Part shown: positions 1-9,663 of the stretch, piece after piece
Numbering within the stretch: the first letter of the stretch is position 1
Layout of the letters: each line of letters starts with the position of its first letter
Assembly (NCBI RefSeq): GCF_007421815.1
Contig: NZ_VLNT01000001.1
Span: 124,001 to 188,000, forward strand
Reading direction: 5' to 3'
Source: Aeromicrobium piscarium
GTDB taxonomy: Bacteria > Actinomycetota > Actinomycetes > Propionibacteriales > Nocardioidaceae
DNA length: 64,000 nt
Made by a program: the position numbers and the translations under genes
The notes under the pieces: model-generated
Told to the model about the DNA's origin: nothing
What the model saw: only the letters and a program-made list of their open reading frames with translations
The model's database searches: none

Positions 1-3000
1 GCTGCGATGGGCGAGGCGGCATCCGCCACCGAGAAGGTCAAGGGGAGCGCCGAGGGCGCTGGCAAGGCGACGGACGAGGCAGGCAAGAAGGGCGCGCGTT
101 CGGCCCAGCAGATGCGCGAGCAGTGGTCGCAGGTCGGCAAGCCGATGCTGGCGGTGGGTGGCGCGATCACGGCCATTGGTGCCGCGGCGCTCAAGACCGG
201 CATCCAGTACAACACCCTCCAACAGCGGGTCCGCGCTGGCTTGACGACGATGCTCGGCTCCACGGCAGCGGTCAATGCTCAGATGGAGCAGTTCGACGCG
301 TTCGCCCGAAACTCGCCCTTCTCGCGCCAGACCTTCTTGACCGCGCAGCAGCAGATGCTCGCCTTCGGCATCGAGACCCAGAAGGTCATCCCCTATCTCG
401 AGGCGGTCCAGGACGCGGTGGCCGCTGCTGGCGGCGGCAACCAGGACATCGCCGAGCTGACTTACATCATGGCTCAGGTCGGCGCAGCCGGGAAGATTAC
501 GGCCACCGACCTGATGCAGTTCGGTCAGCGCGGCGTTGACGCGGCCACGCTGATCGGCTCCCAGATGGGCATGACCGGCCAGGAGATCCGCGACTCGATT
601 ACCGCCGGCACCCTAGACGCCAACGAGGCTCTGGACGCGCTGGCCGCCGGCATGACGGATCGTTTCGGCGGAGCTGCGGCGAACGTGAAGGACAGCTTCG
701 ACGGAGCTCTCGACCGGGTGAAAGCTGCCTGGCGTGACCTGTCGGCCGAGCTCGCCGAGCCGTTCGTGTCCGCTGAGGGCGGCGGTATCCTCGTCGACCT
801 GGCGAACGGGGTCGCCGATCTCATGCGTGGCTTCCAGGGGCTCCCCGAGCCAGTGAAGGCCAGTGCGGCAGCGCTCACGGGAATCACTGGCACCGCGCTG
901 CTCGCCGGCGGGGCGTTCCTCACGCTGGCGCCCAAGGTGATGGACACTCTCCGGTCGATCAACCGGATGGCCGAGGGTACGGACCTGCTTAGCAAGCGGA
1001 TGCTGCTGGTCCGGGGCAGTGCGGCAGCCGCGGGCATGGGCCTGATGGCCCTCTCGGGGCCGGCCGGAGAGGTCAACGAGACCCTCGGCGGCCTGACCTC
1101 GGCGGCCGGGATGGCCGCGATGGGCTTCGCCGTTGGTGGGCCGTGGGGTGCTGCGATCGGTGGCGCGATTGGCCTGGTGTCGTCGTTCGCGGGGGCCAAC
1201 GGCGCCGCCGTTGCTGAGGCCGAGGCACTCACGGCGACCCTGGACGAACAGACCGGCGCGCTGACGGATAACTCGCGGGAGATGGTCGCCAGCGCTCTGG
1301 CGGCCGCCGGGGTCTACGACATGGCCGGCGATGTGGGCATGTCGATCTCGGACATGACCGACGCGGCCACCGGCGGCGAGGCAGCTTTCAAGCGGTTCGC
1401 TGAAGCGCTGATGGCAGCCGAGGCCGCTGGCGATATCGACTTCTTCCAGATGACCGAGCTGCTCGATATCGTCGGCCGGCAGAACGATGCCGCCACGCAG
1501 GCCACCGAGCTCTGGAAGCAGACCGGCGAGGCCATGGATGGGGCCACCGAGTCGGCCGATCGTCTCGGCTCGGCGAGCGAGCGGGCAGCTGAGCGGTTTG
1601 GCATGTCTGGCGAGGAGTACGCAAAGCTCGCCGAGGAGGTCAACAGCACAGCGTCCTCGTTCTTCGGGCTCGGTGAGGCACTGAACGACAGTGAGGTGTC
1701 CCTCAGCAGCTGGATCAAGAGCATGGAGGACCAGACCAAGGCGCTGGTCGAATTTGAGTCCAATGCCATCGAGGCGGCTCGGCGCGGTCTCGATGAGGGC
1801 CTCATCAAGTCGCTGCGCGAGGCCGGCCCTGAGGGTGCTCTACGCCTCGGCCAGCTTGCCGATGCCAGCGAGGAGGAAATCGCGCGAGCGAACGCCGCTT
1901 TCATCGAGGGCACCGAGAAGGTCGGCGAATACGCCTCGTCGGTCCTGACCATCCCGGACCACATCTACACCGAGTTCGGGTTTCCGGGCGCCGACGAGGC
2001 GTTCGACCGTGCCGCGGAGTTGCTGCAGAAGTACGACCTCCTCGACGAGCGCGAGGTCCGCACGTTCATGGAGCAGGTCGGCTTCGAGACCGACGACATC
2101 GAGCGGATGCTCGACTATCTGTGGCAGCTCAACCAAACCGAGGCCGTTGCGACCGCGCGGATCGTCGGTGACAACGCTGGCGTGGACACCGTCAACGCTC
2201 TCCTCGATGGCCTGTCGTTCCTCGATGGGATGAACTCGACGCCAACCCTCGAGATCCGCGATGGCGCAACCCAGACCCTCGAGGAGGCGATCGAGTCCAC
2301 GCTGCTGTTGGACGGCACCGAGGTCGAGCCCACCGCGACGTTCAACCCGCGCCCCGTGACTGATCCGGCGCAGGCGGCGATCGACCGGCTGGCGTACCTG
2401 GGCGGCCTGCAGGCTCGCCCCTCGGTCTCCCTCTCCGCCCCTGGAGTTCTCGCCACCCTGTCGCAGATCACGAACATGATGCGGGGCCTGGCGATGATGG
2501 GGCCGGTCAGCCTGGCGCTCGACGTCGCTGCCCGCGTGTCAGCCGCAAACGCCAACGCCATCGGTGGCTTTTACGACGGCGGCGTCCGTGCGTTCGCGGG
2601 TGGCGGTATCGACGAGCGCGGACGTCATGTGCCCCGTCAGCCGCAGATGCGGTCCGGTAGCCAGGGCGCGGTCGTGTGGGGCGAGGCCGAGACGGGTTGG
2701 GAGGCCTACGTGTCCGGGAAGCCGGGCATGCAGAGCCGGAACCGGGCGGTGCTCGGGGAGGCCGCGGCGCGCCTTGGTGGCGACGTCACCTGGTACGCGA
2801 ATGGTGGTATCACCGATGCGGTGTCGCCGGCCGAGTTGACCCGCCTGCGTATCCGCGTCCGGGACCTGGAGCGCGACCTGCGTGCGACCGGTGATGACCG
2901 GCTGACGGGCCTGGACAGGACACTGGCGCAGCAGGAGCTGCGGGACGCGAAGGCGGAGCTGGCGGCGACTACCGCGGCGAACCGTGGCATCCGCGGCGGA

Positions 3001-3516
3001 CATACGGCCGATTCGTGGAATATGGCGCGGGATCGTGCGCGGGATTTCGCGTCTGATTTCGACAGTTCGTGGTCGTCTCCGGCATCTCTGGAGCGTGCCC
3101 TCGCGCAGAAGCTCCAAGAGTCCGCGCAGTTCACGCAGGTGCTCGCCGAGCTGAAGCGGAAGGGCGCGTCGCCGTGGCTGTTGGAGCAGTTGATCGCGTT
3201 CGGCCCGTCGAAGTCGAGCATCCGCACCGCGAAACAGCTCACGCAAGACACCGCCCGGCTCAAGCGCCTCAACGCCATGTCCAATCAACTGGGTCAGGTC
3301 GCCGACGTGTACGGGCAGATGACGTCCGACCCCAGGTTCTTGCAGGCGTCGACGGGTGGTCGGTGGGAGCCGCTGTGGGCGAACCAGCGTGGCGTGCTGG
3401 AGCAGACAGTGAACCTCAACGTGACCCGGCAGGCCGACCCGGATCGTGAGGCGCGTGAGCTGACCCGACTGATGGAGTACCACACCCGCACGGCGGCAAT
3501 GGGGGCTGGCATATGA
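1..3516 (+). CDS. phage tail tape measure protein (5' end outside window)
   Basis: Tail tape measure protein, which sets tail length and occupies the tail tube of a siphovirus. The frame is open to the first base of the window. An ATG at 7 exists, but the reading frame runs off the left edge, so the true start may lie upstream. At least 1169 residues are visible. The N-terminal ~230 residues look like the tape-measure N-terminal domain: an Ala/Gly-rich helix, then a segment around residues 75-215 with NSPFSRQTFLTAQQQMLAFG. The middle (about residues 285-410) has several Gly/Ala-rich hydrophobic stretches, and the rest is largely helical, as in this family. It overlaps the next gene by ATGA, in the usual order tape measure then distal tail protein. 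Confidence 0.9.
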   Translation, partial: AAMGEAASATEKVKGSAEGAGKATDEAGKKGARSAQQMREQWSQVGKPMLAVGGAITAIGAAALKTGIQYNTLQQRVRAGLTTMLGSTAAVNAQMEQFDAFARNSPFSRQTFLTAQQQMLAFGIETQKVIPYLEAVQDAVAAAGGGNQDIAELTYIMAQVGAAGKITATDLMQFGQRGVDAATLIGSQMGMTGQEIRDSITAGTLDANEALDALAAGMTDRFGGAAANVKDSFDGALDRVKAAWRDLSAELAEPFVSAEGGGILVDLANGVADLMRGFQGLPEPVKASAAALTGITGTALLAGGAFLTLAPKVMDTLRSINRMAEGTDLLSKRMLLVRGSAAAAGMGLMALSGPAGEVNETLGGLTSAAGMAAMGFAVGGPWGAAIGGAIGLVSSFAGANGAAVAEAEALTATLDEQTGALTDNSREMVASALAAAGVYDMAGDVGMSISDMTDAATGGEAAFKRFAEALMAAEAAGDIDFFQMTELLDIVGRQNDAATQATELWKQTGEAMDGATESADRLGSASERAAERFGMSGEEYAKLAEEVNSTASSFFGLGEALNDSEVSLSSWIKSMEDQTKALVEFESNAIEAARRGLDEGLIKSLREAGPEGALRLGQLADASEEEIARANAAFIEGTEKVGEYASSVLTIPDHIYTEFGFPGADEAFDRAAELLQKYDLLDEREVRTFMEQVGFETDDIERMLDYLWQLNQTEAVATARIVGDNAGVDTVNALLDGLSFLDGMNSTPTLEIRDGATQTLEEAIESTLLLDGTEVEPTATFNPRPVTDPAQAAIDRLAYLGGLQARPSVSLSAPGVLATLSQITNMMRGLAMMGPVSLALDVAARVSAANANAIGGFYDGGVRAFAGGGIDERGRHVPRQPQMRSGSQGAVVWGEAETGWEAYVSGKPGMQSRNRAVLGEAAARLGGDVTWYANGGITDAVSPAELTRLRIRVRDLERDLRATGDDRLTGLDRTLAQQELRDAKAELAATTAANRGIRGGHTADSWNMARDRARDFASDFDSSWSSPASLERALAQKLQESAQFTQVLAELKRKGASPWLLEQLIAFGPSKSSIRTAKQLTQDTARLKRLNAMSNQLGQVADVYGQMTSDPRFLQASTGGRWEPLWANQRGVLEQTVNLNVTRQADPDREARELTRLMEYHTRTAAMGAGI

Positions 3517-4373
3517 CCACGGTCGTCCTCGGCGATTCCGGCATCACTCTCGGCGCGACCGACGAGTACGGGGTTGAGTGGTCACTCCAAGAGGGCTCGG
3601 ATCTGTGGCAGCCGAAGCCGTCGCCACGTGATGTGTCCGGTGATCGGACCGTCGGTGACGGAGCCTGGTCCGCGACCGAGCACTACGGCCCCCGCGTCCA
3701 GCAGTTCGAGGTGCATGTCCATGCGCCGTCGCACGAGGAGCTGCACCGTGCTCACGACCGGTGGCGCGCGGCGCTGAGCCTGCGTGGCTTCCGCGTGATC
3801 GGCTTCGAGCCGGGGTTCTCGGCTGGCCGGTGGTCGATGATGCGGCTCGACGGTCAGGTGCCGTGGAAGGAAGCGACGCCCGGCCCGGGGCGTGCGGTCG
3901 CGGCGACAAGTGTGTCGCTGCGCGCCGATGACCCGCTGATCTACTCCGATGCGATCCGTCAGGTCATCACGGGCGCGCCGTCGACGACGGGCGGGCTGGT
4001 GTGGCCGGCGTCGTGGCCGGCGACGTGGGACGCGGTCGTCACGACCGGTGTCCTGCGGCTGACCAACGAGGGGTCCGAGCCGACCCCGATTCTGTGGCGC
4101 CTGGACGGCCCCGCCTCCGACCCGGTGGTCACCGACACGCGCACGGGCGGCCGGTGGCGGCTTGCGCTGTCGCTGGAGGCCGGCGAGTGGATCACCGTCG
4201 ACGCCGCTACCCGCCGGGTTCTCGCCTCAGGCAACGCGCAGGCGTCCCGGAGGCCGCAATGGTCCGGCACCTGGATGAGTCTGCCGCCCGGTGGCGGGGA
4301 GTACGCGTTCACGGCAGCGGGGACGGATGAGCGGACACGACTGATGGCGACGACGAGGGACGCGTGGATCTGA
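3513..4373 (+). CDS. phage distal tail protein (Dit-like)
   Basis: 286 residues. The position directly after the tape measure gene (ATGA overlap at 3513-3516) and the composition fit the siphoviral tail-component family that forms the hub joining the tail tube to the baseplate. The N-terminal ~150 residues carry the beta-rich ring-type domain, including a central VQQFEVHVHAPSHEELHRAH segment typical of actinophage versions. The C-terminal half is a beta-sandwich-like region containing TLRLTNEGS-type strands (VLRLTNEGSEPTPILW). Family assignment rests on pattern and synteny, not on a search. Confidence 0.75.
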   Translation: MTTVVLGDSGITLGATDEYGVEWSLQEGSDLWQPKPSPRDVSGDRTVGDGAWSATEHYGPRVQQFEVHVHAPSHEELHRAHDRWRAALSLRGFRVIGFEPGFSAGRWSMMRLDGQVPWKEATPGPGRAVAATSVSLRADDPLIYSDAIRQVITGAPSTTGGLVWPASWPATWDAVVTTGVLRLTNEGSEPTPILWRLDGPASDPVVTDTRTGGRWRLALSLEAGEWITVDAATRRVLASGNAQASRRPQWSGTWMSLPPGGGEYAFTAAGTDERTRLMATTRDAWI

Positions 4374-4389
4374 TGCGAGGAGACGACTG

Positions 4390-5334
4390 ATGACTGATGG
4401 TCCGGTGATGCGGCTCAACCAGATCGAGTACTCCGCGAGTGACGAGCGGCTGATGTTCTCCGCGCTGCTGGCGCCCGCGGGCTCCACTGGGTTCTCGGCC
4501 CGGTCGGGTAAGCGGCCCGGGGCGGGTCTGGGTGCGTCCGTGTCGGGCACGACGGTCACGGTGCAGCCGGGCGCGGGAGTCATCTACGATCCCGCGTACT
4601 CGGCGAGCGGACCGTACCTGTTCGCGTTGCCGGCGCTCAAGACGATCTCGCTCGGGGATCGGCCGGGTAGCGGTCAGCGGCGTATCGACCTGACTGTTGC
4701 GCGCGTCTATGACGAGCCGGGCACGAGCGGGCGCCGCGAGCTGGTGATCGAGCGCGTCGAGGGGCAGCCGTCGTCCACGCCGGTGCGTCCGGCGCTGCCG
4801 CCGCTGTCGCTGGAGATCGCGGCTGCTGAGGTCCCCGCTTCGGGGGCGGTGTCGCTGACCGTCTCGGGTGTCCGGACGGTTGCCGCTGGTGGGGTGCTGC
4901 CGGTCGCGACGACCGCGATGCGTGACGCTCTGCCGTCTCCGTACCCGGGGTTGACCGTGTATGTGGAGGCCGCCGATCAGCTGTGCTCGTGGTCTGGGAG
5001 TCGGTGGCGCACGTATGCGGCGGTCGAGTCCGGTGTCTTCACGGTCGCGGCGCAGTGGTGGAACGCGGTCGATCTCGGCTGGCAGACCGTCGGCGGACTG
5101 ACGACCCTGTCGGGTCGTATCCAGGCGCTCACCGGATCGATCAGCGCGGACCAGACGGCGACCCTGAATGGCATCCCGACGCCGACACGCGCGTGGGAAG
5201 GCCTGCTGCGCAATGGCAACGCCGGCGCGCTGTCCGCGTCGATGTCCACCTCGCGGGTGATCACCATTAACGGCAAGATCACCTCCTACAACTCGGCGTG
5301 GATCAATCTCGACGGGCTCACGTACCCGTCATGA
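4390..5334 (+). CDS. phage minor tail / baseplate protein
   Basis: 314 residues, ATG at 4390 behind a GAGGAG ribosome site. The N-terminal ~180 residues resemble a tail protein common in actinophages, which begins with a short segment around MRLNQIEYSASDERLMFSAL and continues with a beta-rich region that has a Gly-rich VSGTTVTVQPGAGVIYDPAY stretch. The C-terminal third is repetitive beta structure suitable for a fibre or fibre anchor. It ends in ATGA overlap with the next tail gene. The exact role (baseplate or fibre adaptor) is inferred from position only. Confidence 0.65.
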   Translation: MTDGPVMRLNQIEYSASDERLMFSALLAPAGSTGFSARSGKRPGAGLGASVSGTTVTVQPGAGVIYDPAYSASGPYLFALPALKTISLGDRPGSGQRRIDLTVARVYDEPGTSGRRELVIERVEGQPSSTPVRPALPPLSLEIAAAEVPASGAVSLTVSGVRTVAAGGVLPVATTAMRDALPSPYPGLTVYVEAADQLCSWSGSRWRTYAAVESGVFTVAAQWWNAVDLGWQTVGGLTTLSGRIQALTGSISADQTATLNGIPTPTRAWEGLLRNGNAGALSASMSTSRVITINGKITSYNSAWINLDGLTYPS

Positions 5335-6548
5335 GCCTGACCTGGTATCTGGCCGACCTGCAGTCCGACCAGGTCATCGACGTGCTGCCCCTGTCGGTCG
5401 GGTCGATGGAGCGCACGATCTCGGCTGCGACGTCGACCACCGCGTCGCTCGACATCAAGGACCCGACACTGCCGCCGAACTGGTCGAGTCTGGTCGATGG
5501 CCGACGCCAGTATCTGGTGCCCGTCGACACCGCCCCCGACGGCGTCGAGACACCACTACTGGGGTACTTGGTCGAGCGGGTGATCCCTGGCGAGCCGGAG
5601 GTGCCGTTCGCGCTCAAGAGCCTCGAATCGGCTCTGGAGCTGCTCATCTGCCGCGACCACGACTTCACCCAGGTCGACGCCTCGCAGATCCTGGCGACCC
5701 TCTGCTCCGACGTGCTCGCCAGCCGCGAGATAGGCGGGTGGAGGTTTGAGCTCGATGTCACCGACTGTGGCCTGCTGCTCGATCAGGACTACTACTGGAC
5801 CGAGGACCGCACCATCGCCTCCGCGGCCGACGACCTCACCAGCGCCGAGGGCGGCCCCGAGTACCTGGTCAGGGTGACGTGGGCCGACGACGATCACACC
5901 CGCTTTCGTAAGACGATCGAGATCGGTCCCCAGGTCGGCCACGACATGGCCACCACGGTCATCGAGAACGGCGACCTGTCCTCGCGCACCCGCCCCAGGG
6001 ACTGGTCCGAGTTCGGCACCCACGTGATCGCTACCGGTGACGGATCTGGCGACAGCCGGCCCATGTCGCAGCCGGTCGTCGACGACGAAGCCATGGATGC
6101 CGGCGTCCCCCGCCGCGACGTGCGGCACGCGGCGTCCAGTGTCGATGACGAGGCCGTCCTCGATGTGATCGCTGCCGGCGAAGCCGCCCGTCGCCGCTAC
6201 GGCACCCGGTCGTGGGAGCTGGAGATCGTCGCCGCGGCCGATCACGCCCCGCGGGTGGGCCGGGACTTCGACGCCGGAGACACCGTCTACATGGACCTGG
6301 GGCCGTGGTGGCGGTCGAACATCCGCCGCTTCCGGCAAGGCTTCGGGATCGGCCGTTTCGGTGCCGGTGCGTTCGGCGTCGGTGAGGGATCGGTGTCCGA
6401 TGAGGATTTCCTGATCGACCCGGCCGAGTGGCGCAACCCGGACGGGACGCCCGCGCCGGCGCGTCTCGCCGGATGGAGGGCCACCGTGCAGGGCCGGACC
6501 ATCACGCACGTCACCCCGGTTTTCTGGGACGAGGAAGGGGAACGCTGA
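5331..6548 (+). CDS. phage minor tail protein
   Basis: 405 residues when started at the ATG at 5331, which overlaps the upstream stop (ATGA). A start at 5298 is in frame but lies inside the upstream gene. The protein starts MSLTWYLADLQSDQVIDVLP. It looks like the minor tail protein that follows the distal tail genes in actinobacterial siphoviruses (tail-hub or Tal-like position). No peptidase or lysozyme motif is visible. The C-terminal ~60 residues contain an Arg/Gly/Phe-rich segment (RRFRQGFGIGRFGAGAFG). The stop overlaps the next start as TGATG. Confidence 0.65.
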   Translation: MSLTWYLADLQSDQVIDVLPLSVGSMERTISAATSTTASLDIKDPTLPPNWSSLVDGRRQYLVPVDTAPDGVETPLLGYLVERVIPGEPEVPFALKSLESALELLICRDHDFTQVDASQILATLCSDVLASREIGGWRFELDVTDCGLLLDQDYYWTEDRTIASAADDLTSAEGGPEYLVRVTWADDDHTRFRKTIEIGPQVGHDMATTVIENGDLSSRTRPRDWSEFGTHVIATGDGSGDSRPMSQPVVDDEAMDAGVPRRDVRHAASSVDDEAVLDVIAAGEAARRRYGTRSWELEIVAAADHAPRVGRDFDAGDTVYMDLGPWWRSNIRRFRQGFGIGRFGAGAFGVGEGSVSDEDFLIDPAEWRNPDGTPAPARLAGWRATVQGRTITHVTPVFWDEEGER

Positions 6549-7510
6549 TGCGGCCGATGGATTCTGAGGACCCGTGGAAGCGCATCAAGCCCATCCTCGA
6601 CAGGCTCCAGCGCGAGGTCGCCGAGCTGCGGTCCACCACCAGAGCACTCGGTGCGACCGCGATCAGCCGTGGTGACCTGACCGTCGACCAGGGCGGCAAC
6701 ATCATCATCGTCGACGGCGGCGGGCTCAGCATCGCCGATGGCGGCGGCATCCGCGTGACCGACAGCGGCGCCATCATCGTCTCCGGGCAAGGCAGCCTTG
6801 AAGCCCGCGATGGGTCCGCGATCCGCGCGCGCTACCCCAACGGTCAGGCCGCGATGGTCTTCGGGCGCCTGACACCTGAGGACCTCTACGACATGGGTCT
6901 GCTGCTGCGCTCCCCGGAGGGGGAGGCGAAAATGTGGTTCGCTCGAATGGCCGACGAAACCTTCGCGTTCACGTCGGTCGCCGAGCGGAATGTCATCGGC
7001 AATGACTCCTCGGCGCTGACCTCTCTGCGCGGCCAGGAAGTGCGGCTATCGACACCCCAGCTGTCCCTCTACGAGCTGCCCACCACCTCGTCGGCCGCGA
7101 ACCTGCACCTGGGGACGGTCGGCGGCAAATGGACCGTCGCCTACATCTCCTCCTCGCGCCGGTACAAGCGCGACATCGCGGACCTGGCGATCGACCCCGA
7201 CGCGGTGAAACGGTGGCGGCCGCGCACCTGGCGCGACAAGGCTGACGTCGACGCGGTCGGCGACAATGCGGCGCACCACATCGGCTACATCGCCGAGGAG
7301 ATCGCCGACGCCGGCACCCCCGAGCTCGTCGTCCATGACGCCGAGGGGCAGATCGATGGCCTGGCCTATGACCGGATGACCGTCGGCCTGCACGCCCTCG
7401 CGATGCAGCAGGAGCAGCGAATCGTCGACCTCGAGGCCGAGAACGCGGTCCTGCGGGACCGACTGGCAGCGATCGAGGCACGACTCGGCATGGACAGCGA
7501 GGAGGACTGA
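6548..7510 (+). CDS. tail fibre protein with S74-type C-terminal chaperone domain
   Basis: 320 residues, ATG at 6548 overlapping the previous stop. An N-terminal coiled coil (residues ~5-35) is followed by a short beta-helix-like repeat of NIIIVDGGGLSIADGGGI type, a mid-domain, and a C-terminal intramolecular chaperone of the endosialidase/peptidase S74 class. That domain begins at SSRRYKRDIADLAIDP (normally S-D-x-R-x-K), continues through HIGYIAEEIADAG, and ends in a coiled coil. Such domains fold the trimeric fibre and then cut themselves off at the Ser. The Ser is present, so self-cleavage is plausible but not proven. The protein is probably a receptor-binding fibre. Confidence 0.8.
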   Translation: MRPMDSEDPWKRIKPILDRLQREVAELRSTTRALGATAISRGDLTVDQGGNIIIVDGGGLSIADGGGIRVTDSGAIIVSGQGSLEARDGSAIRARYPNGQAAMVFGRLTPEDLYDMGLLLRSPEGEAKMWFARMADETFAFTSVAERNVIGNDSSALTSLRGQEVRLSTPQLSLYELPTTSSAANLHLGTVGGKWTVAYISSSRRYKRDIADLAIDPDAVKRWRPRTWRDKADVDAVGDNAAHHIGYIAEEIADAGTPELVVHDAEGQIDGLAYDRMTVGLHALAMQQEQRIVDLEAENAVLRDRLAAIEARLGMDSEED

Positions 7511-7511
7511 C

Positions 7512-9299
7512 GTGGCGATCGCCTGGCAGACCATCACCGACCAGTACGACATCCCAGTGAATTTCGGGGACGTCGACGCCTGGGGTGATGACGTGGCGTC
7601 CTCGATGCGTGCGCAGATGACCGAGGTCGGCGTCGAGGCCGACCAGCTGTACTACAGGACCCGCGGCGGGGACGTGCTCGGCCCGTTCCAGCTCCCCGCG
7701 GCACCCGGCGGCACCGATGCTGGGGTGGCCGCGTATGTCGCTGACGGGAGCTCGACGCCGGCCGCGCTGGCTGGCTGGGATGCGCGCCGGACCACGACCC
7801 GCAACGTGCTCGACTACGGCGCGCGCGGCGACGGGCTCGCCGATGACACGGCCGCGATCCAGGCGGCCCTCGACGCAGGCGGTGACGTGTACCTGCCGGC
7901 CGGGATATACCTGGTCAGCGACGAGCTGCGTGTCGGGTCCTACACGACGCTGCGGGGCTGCGGCATCGACGTGTCGGTGATCGTCGCGGCCGATTCGATG
8001 CCCCGACGGCTCAACGTGGTCACCAACGCCAAGAACACGAGGTCGGCTCGGCCCGACAGTGACGTGGATACGACGCTGCGGGTCGCGGACCTGACGATCC
8101 TCGGGAGCTATGACTCCCGTCCGACCGGTGGTGAATGGTCAGGGAATGCGTCCGGGGTCTACCTGGCCGGAGTCGCCGACACGGTCATCGAACGCGTGAA
8201 GGTCGTCCGCGCGCCGCTGCACGGGTTCGCCGTCGACGCGTCCTTCCTGCCCACGCCCGAGCAGGAGTCGCCGACTTTCTACGCGTCGTGCCCGTCGCGT
8301 GATGTGGTCATCCGTGACTGCATCGCCATCGACTCGGCCGTCGACGACGGTTTCACCACGCACTACTCCCACGACATCGTCATCGAGCGGTGCGTCGCCA
8401 CCCTCGCTAACGTCAACACCGCCTCGGGTGGGGTGCAGAACGGGTTTGAGGTCGACGACGGCTCCTGGCGGGTCACCGTCCGTGACTGCGTCGCCCGGGG
8501 CTGGCAGAACGGCTTCCAGGTCAAGGGACACACGACGTGCCCGCCGGCCTACGACATCACTATCGATGCGTGCAAGGCCATCGGGTGTGCGTGCGGGTTC
8601 GCCTGCGCAGCGTCGCACTGGTCTGCCCGGAACGTCACGATCCGGTCCTGTGAGGTCATCGGCCCGGCCGATGTCGGCACCGATGGCAACCGGGGCTGCT
8701 CGATGAAACTGTACGGCTACGAGGACGTGTTCGTCCGCGACTTCACCATCCGCGACGCCCCCTATGGCGGCATCATCATGTACACCAACGGCGTCATCGT
8801 GCTCGACGGGATCACCGCCTACAGCACGTTCACGACCACGACACCGCCAGAAGGCAGCTCGGACGGGCTCATCCGCGTCACCGGGCAAGCCACCTCGAAC
8901 GCGAACATCGTCATCCGCGACGTGCGCGCCTCCACCCCCATCGGCGCCGGACACCTGATCCGGGTCAACGCCGCCACCGACATGCTCGTCACCATCACCA
9001 ACGTGGTCGGCGCTGGCCCCGCCGCCAATGCCGCGGTCTCCCTGCCGTTCTACAACGCCGGCCACCGCGTCGACCGCATCCAGGTCAGCGGATTCGGCGG
9101 GCTGGTCGAGTTCCGCGGCGGGTCTGGAGCGACAGCCGGCATCACCGGTGCCCCGCAGGTCCTCACCGGCACCGGCGACCCCAATGGCAGATTCTTCGCC
9201 CCGCCCGGGTCGATGTTCCTGCGCACCGACGGCGCAGCGGGCACGACCCTGTATGTCAAGACGACGCCCGCCAGCTCGGCGTCCTGGACAGCGAAGTGA
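7512..9299 (+). CDS. tailspike, pectate-lyase-fold (right-handed beta-helix)
   Basis: 595 residues, GTG start at 7512 with a GAGGAGG ribosome site inside the end of the fibre gene. Residues ~1-95 are a virion-anchoring head. Residues ~100-150 carry the signature of the pectate lyase superfamily (NVLDYGARGDGLADDTAAIQ, then AGGDVYLPAGIYLVSDELRV). The following ~330 residues are beta-helix rungs with many V-I-R-D-C and I-x-I-x-x-C turns. It ends with a small C-terminal domain. Such spikes bind and often cleave host surface polysaccharide. The substrate cannot be read from the sequence, and catalytic residues were not identified. Confidence 0.85.
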   Translation: MAIAWQTITDQYDIPVNFGDVDAWGDDVASSMRAQMTEVGVEADQLYYRTRGGDVLGPFQLPAAPGGTDAGVAAYVADGSSTPAALAGWDARRTTTRNVLDYGARGDGLADDTAAIQAALDAGGDVYLPAGIYLVSDELRVGSYTTLRGCGIDVSVIVAADSMPRRLNVVTNAKNTRSARPDSDVDTTLRVADLTILGSYDSRPTGGEWSGNASGVYLAGVADTVIERVKVVRAPLHGFAVDASFLPTPEQESPTFYASCPSRDVVIRDCIAIDSAVDDGFTTHYSHDIVIERCVATLANVNTASGGVQNGFEVDDGSWRVTVRDCVARGWQNGFQVKGHTTCPPAYDITIDACKAIGCACGFACAASHWSARNVTIRSCEVIGPADVGTDGNRGCSMKLYGYEDVFVRDFTIRDAPYGGIIMYTNGVIVLDGITAYSTFTTTTPPEGSSDGLIRVTGQATSNANIVIRDVRASTPIGAGHLIRVNAATDMLVTITNVVGAGPAANAAVSLPFYNAGHRVDRIQVSGFGGLVEFRGGSGATAGITGAPQVLTGTGDPNGRFFAPPGSMFLRTDGAAGTTLYVKTTPASSASWTAK

Positions 9300-9306
9300 G
9301 GCGCGC

Positions 9307-9663
9307 ATGACCGAGCCGCCCTCTACCTCGGAGGTCTCCCGCCGCTTGGACCGCATCGAGCAGCTCCTCAAGGACTTGCCGAATCAGGCGATGGTCTCGG
9401 AGATGCTCCGGTCGCGGGACACGCTCCTGACGACCGTCACCGATGACCTACGCGACCTGACCAAAGCGCTGGCCGAGGAGCGTGTCGAACGAATGCAGGC
9501 CGACCGCGAGGAGCGCCAGTCCCGACACGAGGCCTTCGCCGCGCTGGAGCGCAAGGCGCAGGTGTCACGACAGATCGCCATCGGTGCCATCGGACTGGGT
9601 GTCACGATCCTGCTCGGAGTGCTGGGGCTCGTCGTCCCCGTGATCAGCGGTGGTGGCGCATGA
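9307..9663 (+). CDS. phage coiled-coil membrane protein (holin-region)
   Basis: 118 residues from the ATG at 9307. A long charged coiled coil (residues ~8-85, heptads such as [18 protein letters not shown]) is followed by one C-terminal membrane segment ([20 protein letters not shown]). The layout resembles hemolysin XhlA-type proteins that work with holins. It overlaps the collagen-like gene by ATGA and lies between the tailspike and the endolysin, so a part in lysis or in lysis timing is inferred. Confidence 0.6.
   Translation: MTEPPSTSEVSRRLDRIEQLLKDLPNQAMVSEMLRSRDTLLTTVTDDLRDLTKALAEERVERMQADREERQSRHEAFAALERKAQVSRQIAIGAIGLGVTILLGVLGLVVPVISGGGA

Noticed and set aside
525-1232. Long minus-strand reading frame inside the tape measure gene
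   Set aside because: Ala/Ser/Pro-rich shadow of a GC-rich coding frame, with no ribosome site or family motif; the plus-strand protein explains the region.
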